NCBI GenBank assembly: GCA_016183615.1
Contig: JACPEG010000003.1
Location: 1-64,000 of the forward strand
From: Betaproteobacteria bacterium
GTDB taxonomy: Bacteria; Pseudomonadota; Gammaproteobacteria; Burkholderiales; UBA6910
Reading direction: 5' to 3'
DNA: 64,000 bases
Part shown: in pieces, positions 60,544 to 64,000 of the stretch
Position numbering within the stretch: the first letter of the stretch is position 1
How the letters are laid out: the number at the start of each line of letters is the position of its first letter
The notes under the pieces: generated by a model
The model's input: only the letters and a program-made list of their open reading frames with translations
What the model was told of the DNA's origin: nothing
The model's database searches: none
Made by a program: the position numbers and the translations under genes

Positions 60544-61815
60544 GTGACCGAGACCTCAAAATCCCTGCGCGCTCTCTCCTGCGCCGACGACTACGATCCC
60601 GACTCCATGCCCGTGGCCAAGGCCCGGGCCTACATCCGCGAGTTCCTGAGCCCCATCACGGGCACCGAGCGGGTGGCGATCCGCGCCGGGCTGGGGCGGG
60701 TGCTGGCGGAAGACATCGTCTCTCCCCTGGACGTGCCGGCCCATGATAATTCCGCCATGGACGGCTACGCGGTGCGTTTCGCCGACCTGGGCGACAGGGA
60801 GATCACGCTGAAAGTGGCAGGTACGGCGTTCGCCGGAAAGACCTTTGCCGGGGAATTGGGACTGGGGGAGGCCGTGCGCATCATGACCGGTGCCAAGATT
60901 CCCGAGGGCGCCGACACCGTCGTGATGCAGGAGCACGTGAAAGCCGAGGGGGACCGGGTCACCATCGGCCCGGGCCACCGGAAGGGCCAGAACCTGCGCC
61001 GCGCCGGCGAGGACCTGAAGGCGGGCCAGGCGGTGCTGGCGAAGGGCCACGCGCTACGCCCCGCGGAGCTGGGGCTCATCGCCTCCCTCGGCATCGGCGA
61101 AGTCACGGTGTACCGGAAACTGCGCGTGGCGTTCTTTTCCACCGGGGACGAATTGAAATCCATCGGCACCGCGCTCGCCGAGGGCGAAATCTACGACAGC
61201 AACCGCTATACCATTTACGGCATGCTCCACCGGCTCGGCTGCGAAATCATCGACATGGGCGTGGTGAGGGACGACCCGGCGCTCCTGGAAAAGGCGTTCC
61301 GCGAAGCCGCATCGATGGCCGACGTGGTGATCACCAGCGGCGGCGTCTCGGTGGGCGAGGCGGACTTCATCAAGGACCTGCTGGAAAAGCTGGGGGAAGT
61401 GCTGTTCTGGAAAATCGCCATGAAGCCGGGCCGGCCCCTCGCCTACGGCAGGATTCTCGGCGCCCACTTTTTTGGGCTGCCGGGCAACCCGGTGTCGGTG
61501 ATGGTCACCTTCTACCAGTTCGTGCGCGACGCCCTCCTCGTCCTGCAGGGCCGCACCGACGTGACCCCGCTGCCCACGCTGCGCGCCGTGTGCACCACGC
61601 CGCTCAAGAAGGCGCCGGGGCGCACCGAGTTCCAGCGCGGCTTCATCAGCCAGGACGCCTCAGGAAAATGGGTGGTCCGCGCCACCGGCGAGCAGGGCTC
61701 AGGCATCCTGCGCTCCATGTCGGAGGCCAACTGCTTCATCATCCTGCCCGATTCCCAGGGCAACGTGGCGGCCGGCGCCGAGGTGGAGGTGCAGCTCATG
61801 GAAGGGCTGATTTAG
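60544..61815 (+). CDS. moeA: Molybdopterin molybdenumtransferase MoeA
   Basis: MoeA inserts molybdenum (or tungsten) into adenylated molybdopterin. The 423-residue product has the expected domains and motifs: SPLDVPAHDNSAMDGYAVRF, IMTGAKIPEGADTVVMQEH, the MPT-binding block ITSGGVSVGEADFIKDLLEKLG and KPGRPLAYGRI...GLPGNPVSVMVTF. It follows the ModE-like regulator gene on the same strand after 92 bp, so metal sensing, tungstate import and insertion are neighbours. Confidence 0.95.
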   Translation: MTETSKSLRALSCADDYDPDSMPVAKARAYIREFLSPITGTERVAIRAGLGRVLAEDIVSPLDVPAHDNSAMDGYAVRFADLGDREITLKVAGTAFAGKTFAGELGLGEAVRIMTGAKIPEGADTVVMQEHVKAEGDRVTIGPGHRKGQNLRRAGEDLKAGQAVLAKGHALRPAELGLIASLGIGEVTVYRKLRVAFFSTGDELKSIGTALAEGEIYDSNRYTIYGMLHRLGCEIIDMGVVRDDPALLEKAFREAASMADVVITSGGVSVGEADFIKDLLEKLGEVLFWKIAMKPGRPLAYGRILGAHFFGLPGNPVSVMVTFYQFVRDALLVLQGRTDVTPLPTLRAVCTTPLKKAPGRTEFQRGFISQDASGKWVVRATGEQGSGILRSMSEANCFIILPDSQGNVAAGAEVEVQLMEGLI

Positions 61816-61885
61816 CACCGCTATTTCAGTACGGCGTGAAAATCCGCGCTGAAGCAGGCGCTGGCGTCCTCGGCGGCGAATTGAC

Positions 61886-63322
61886 TCATTCCCTGCTGCG
61901 CACCCTCCCCCACCGAAAAACCGCCGCAGGGGCGCTGCGCGGCGCTTGGAATTCCGCAAGATAACTCTCGGCGCGCCTGGCCGTGGCAACGGCCGATTCC
62001 ACGCATGTCCTGCAGGAGGGTCCGGAAAAATAGTTTCCCGTAAGGAACAGGCCGGGGTACTCCGTTTCAAGCGCTTGAATCCTGCTTAGCCGCTGTGCAT
62101 GCGCGAGATCGGGTTGCGGAAGCCCATGCCGCCAGTAACGAACACGAACGAGGCGCGGCCGGACCCGAGCGCCAAGGAGGTCGCTCACCTCCGCATGAAC
62201 CAGATCCCCAATCTCGTTTGGCGCCAGCATGGCGAGACCCGGCTGCCGAGCGCCGCCGACAAAGGCGGTGAACGCCACGTGCCCCGTCGGCGCCCGTCCC
62301 GAGAACAACGTGGAGGAAAACAGGATCCCCAGCACCTTGCGTCTTTCGGCGGCGGGCGCGAGCAGGCCGATGGCATCCAGGGGGTGGCTGACCGAGCTTG
62401 ACCGATAGCCGAGGAACACAACCGCCAGGGGCGGATGACCGATCTCCGAGAGGGTTTCCGCCACCCGCCGGTCGAGGTGCTGCAGAATCCGGGCCGTCGC
62501 GTAAGCCGGCAAGGCGACGACTACGCTGTGGGCGATTATCGCGCGCGTGTCCCGGTGGTCCCGCACCCGGACACGGAAACCACCGCCCGCCCGCGGCTGG
62601 ACTCCCTCGACGCGGCAGCCGAGGAAAACGCGATCTCGCAACCGTTTCGCCAGTGCAAGCGGCAGCGTATCCAGCCCTTGACGGAAGGAAAACAGTCCGC
62701 CGTTGCCGGGACAACGGGCTCCGGCCGTGCCCTTGCCGCGCAAGCGGGACTTGATCGCACCGCCGATTATCGAACCCGATTCACGCTCCAGGCGCTTGAG
62801 TTGCGGGAACACCGCCGATGCGCTCAGTCGATCCGGGTCTCCCGCATGGATGCCGCCCACAAGCGGGTTGATGACGTAATCCAGGAACTCGCACCCAAGG
62901 CGCCGGCGTACGAAATCGGCGACGGTTTCATCCCGGTGTTCGGCGGGAACAAAGGGTTCCATGAGCATCCGCAAACGGCCCGGCAGCGACAGGAAATTGG
63001 ACAGGAGGAACCGGCCCGGCTGCGGAGGCAGGGTATGAACGCGCCCGTCGCGCACGAGGCATCGGTTGCGGGCAGCGTCGCCGCGAAAAACCTTCTCCTC
63101 GGCAATGCCCAGATCGTCAATCAAGGCTTCGGTGGCCGAGACCGGGGAAATCATGGCGTTCGGCCCGTGCTCCATGAGAAAGCCCGCCACCCGCTCCGAG
63201 TGTATTCGCCCCCCGGGGCGACCGCTTTGTTCCAGAACCGTGACCTCATGCCCCGCTTTCGCCAGCGCATGCGCGGCAGTCAAGCCGGAAATGCCGGCGC
63301 CGATAACAACCACTGTCGCCAT
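61886..63322 (-). CDS. Protoporphyrinogen oxidase, HemY/HemG flavoprotein type
   Basis: The 478-residue FAD enzyme oxidises protoporphyrinogen (or coproporphyrinogen) in haem synthesis. The Rossmann motif VVVIGAGISGLTAAHALAKAGHEVTVLEQ, RPGGRIHS, and the C-terminal FAD loop GLFLTGNYFSGPSCRTCVESA are clear. About 25 residues at the C-terminus extend beyond the usual end. It is 12 bp after a radical-SAM/SPASM gene, so both may serve a particular haem branch rather than general haem synthesis. Confidence 0.85.
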   Translation of the reverse strand: MATVVVIGAGISGLTAAHALAKAGHEVTVLEQSGRPGGRIHSERVAGFLMEHGPNAMISPVSATEALIDDLGIAEEKVFRGDAARNRCLVRDGRVHTLPPQPGRFLLSNFLSLPGRLRMLMEPFVPAEHRDETVADFVRRRLGCEFLDYVINPLVGGIHAGDPDRLSASAVFPQLKRLERESGSIIGGAIKSRLRGKGTAGARCPGNGGLFSFRQGLDTLPLALAKRLRDRVFLGCRVEGVQPRAGGGFRVRVRDHRDTRAIIAHSVVVALPAYATARILQHLDRRVAETLSEIGHPPLAVVFLGYRSSSVSHPLDAIGLLAPAAERRKVLGILFSSTLFSGRAPTGHVAFTAFVGGARQPGLAMLAPNEIGDLVHAEVSDLLGARVRPRLVRVRYWRHGLPQPDLAHAQRLSRIQALETEYPGLFLTGNYFSGPSCRTCVESAVATARRAESYLAEFQAPRSAPAAVFRWGRVRSRE

Positions 63323-63334
63323 GCCGTCTCCGCG

Positions 63335-64000
63335 TTACCCTCCACCGGGCGCGCGCTCCGCCCCCGGCCCCGATACAAGAGAACGGAATGGGCCGGCCGG
63401 CCGGTGGGCCCGCATGAACTCCACGGTGATCCGGGGCACTCCTTCCTTCCCTGCACAATCCTCGAGCCGGGCCCTGACCCTTGCGCGGACAAAACCGGGA
63501 ATCCGTTCCAGTAGCGCCTGTGCCGCCGGATCCCAGCTCACCGCCGGCGCCGTCACCGGCGCAGGCCTTGCTTCGGGGCGGCTGCCCGGCGGCCTCGTAT
63601 AAGTGCACTTGGGATCCTCGGCCATCACATCGCCGTGCTGGGCGAATGCCCGGGCACGGCAGCCGCCACAGCCGTAGCGGAAGTCGCAATCGCCGCACTT
63701 TCCCCCGGGAAGCTCCGTGCGCAGCCGGGCAAAGACCGGAGGTTGCTCCCAGATTTCCCGCAGTGCGGTCTTCCTGAGATCCCCGACCGCTTCCGGGAGG
63801 TAGGGACAGGGCGTCACCTGGCCGTGCGGCGTGATTCGGAAATAGCTGCGGCCTGCCAGGCACGCGCTCGACCATCCGGCATAGCCCCCGGCGCCCTCCC
63901 CGCCATGCAATGCCAGCAGCCGGCGCATATAGGGTGCGCAGCGCGCGCGCATCACCAGTTCGGGGCGTTCTCGCTGCAGCCGGACAATGTCCGCCAAAGT
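63335..64000 (-). CDS. Radical-SAM/SPASM protein with PCP_red-like tail (cut by window edge)
   Basis: Only the C-terminal 221 residues are visible. They contain a SPASM-type auxiliary cluster region (CLAGRSYFRITPHGQVTPCPYLP, CGDCDFRYGCGGCRARAFA) and a final segment WDPAAQALLERIPGFVRARV through ITVEFMRAH, which matches the short domain also found in protochlorophyllide reductase subunits. This combination is known from haem-modifying radical-SAM proteins related to NirJ/AhbC/AhbD. The catalytic CxxxCxxC lies outside the window. It is the upstream neighbour of the protoporphyrinogen oxidase gene. Confidence 0.75.
   Translation of the reverse strand, partial: TLADIVRLQRERPELVMRARCAPYMRRLLALHGGEGAGGYAGWSSACLAGRSYFRITPHGQVTPCPYLPEAVGDLRKTALREIWEQPPVFARLRTELPGGKCGDCDFRYGCGGCRARAFAQHGDVMAEDPKCTYTRPPGSRPEARPAPVTAPAVSWDPAAQALLERIPGFVRARVRARLEDCAGKEGVPRITVEFMRAHRPAGPFRSLVSGPGAERAPGGG

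Overview
The window is about 64 kb of high-GC Gram-negative chromosome. Gene content and order (ubiC; divergent acnA and acnB; yciB-yciI-bolA-parvulin; a betaproteobacterial trimeric porin; DctA; HemY-type protoporphyrinogen oxidase) suggest a metabolically versatile betaproteobacterium. I cannot place it below class from the sequence alone. I saw no rRNA, tRNA, CRISPR array, prophage or complete insertion sequence. Gene density is high and most genes lie in short operons.

Layout. 1-4.4 kb (minus): purine-ring catabolism (allantoicase, ureidoglycolate lyase, glyoxylate carboligase cut by the window edge), a solute-binding protein and a DctA-type dicarboxylate symporter, facing a FadR-type GntR regulator across an operator-rich gap. 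5.7-11 kb: ACT-domain protein, pirin, UbiC, UPF0158, an adenylate cyclase/TPR protein and a VapBC toxin-antitoxin pair, then a decayed cyclase/ATPase gene end. 11.5-17.4 kb: divergent acnB and acnA. 17.5-25.5 kb: housekeeping genes (Hsp15, SET protein, exported PCMT-like protein, a membrane-embedded spermidine-synthase-like protein, YciB, YciI, BolA, parvulin, NAD(P)H-hydrate repair). 25.7-29.4 kb: CrcB-DUF190 and molybdate transporter ModABC.

29.6-44.7 kb is the most interesting part. A porin gene and a three-gene molybdoenzyme operon (four-cluster ferredoxin, NrfD-like quinol protein, Tat-exported catalytic subunit) each have a sigma-54 -24/-12 promoter. Each promoter is preceded by a pair of TGTTAC-N6-GTAACA-like inverted repeats whose centres are exactly 33 bp apart. 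Between them lie a sigma-54 activator, its histidine kinase and a PhnD-like periplasmic binding protein, the same kind of trio as AioXSR/ArxXSR, followed upstream by moaA. The catalytic subunit keeps the classical iron-sulfur spacing but has Asp in place of the third Cys. A TorD-like chaperone and five accessory genes follow, one of them broken by a 31-bp tandem duplication. I read this as an oxyanion-sensing respiratory regulon whose substrate is unknown.

44.8-48.2 kb: arsR-arsC-acr3 arsenic resistance genes and an ATP-grasp-like protein. 48.3-49.5 kb: Crp/Fnr regulator and cytochrome c-prime-like protein sharing a palindrome. 49.6-51.9 kb: a fluoride riboswitch leading to DUF190, a CPA2 antiporter and UspA, then a relic of a soluble P-type ATPase-like gene. 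52-53.2 kb: moaE, moaD, mobB. 53.4-57 kb: a second kinase/sigma-54 regulator pair. 57-60.5 kb: tungstate transporter TupABC and a divergent ModE-like regulator with matching operators. 60.5-64 kb: moeA, a HemY-type oxidase and a truncated radical-SAM/SPASM gene.

Taken together, much of the window serves molybdenum/tungsten supply (modABC, tupABC, moaA, moaD, moaE, mobB, moeA) and oxyanion or halide stress (arsenic genes, two fluoride-linked loci) around one uncharacterised molybdoenzyme. Two families of palindromic intergenic repeats are scattered through the window and several times supply the stop codon of the preceding gene.
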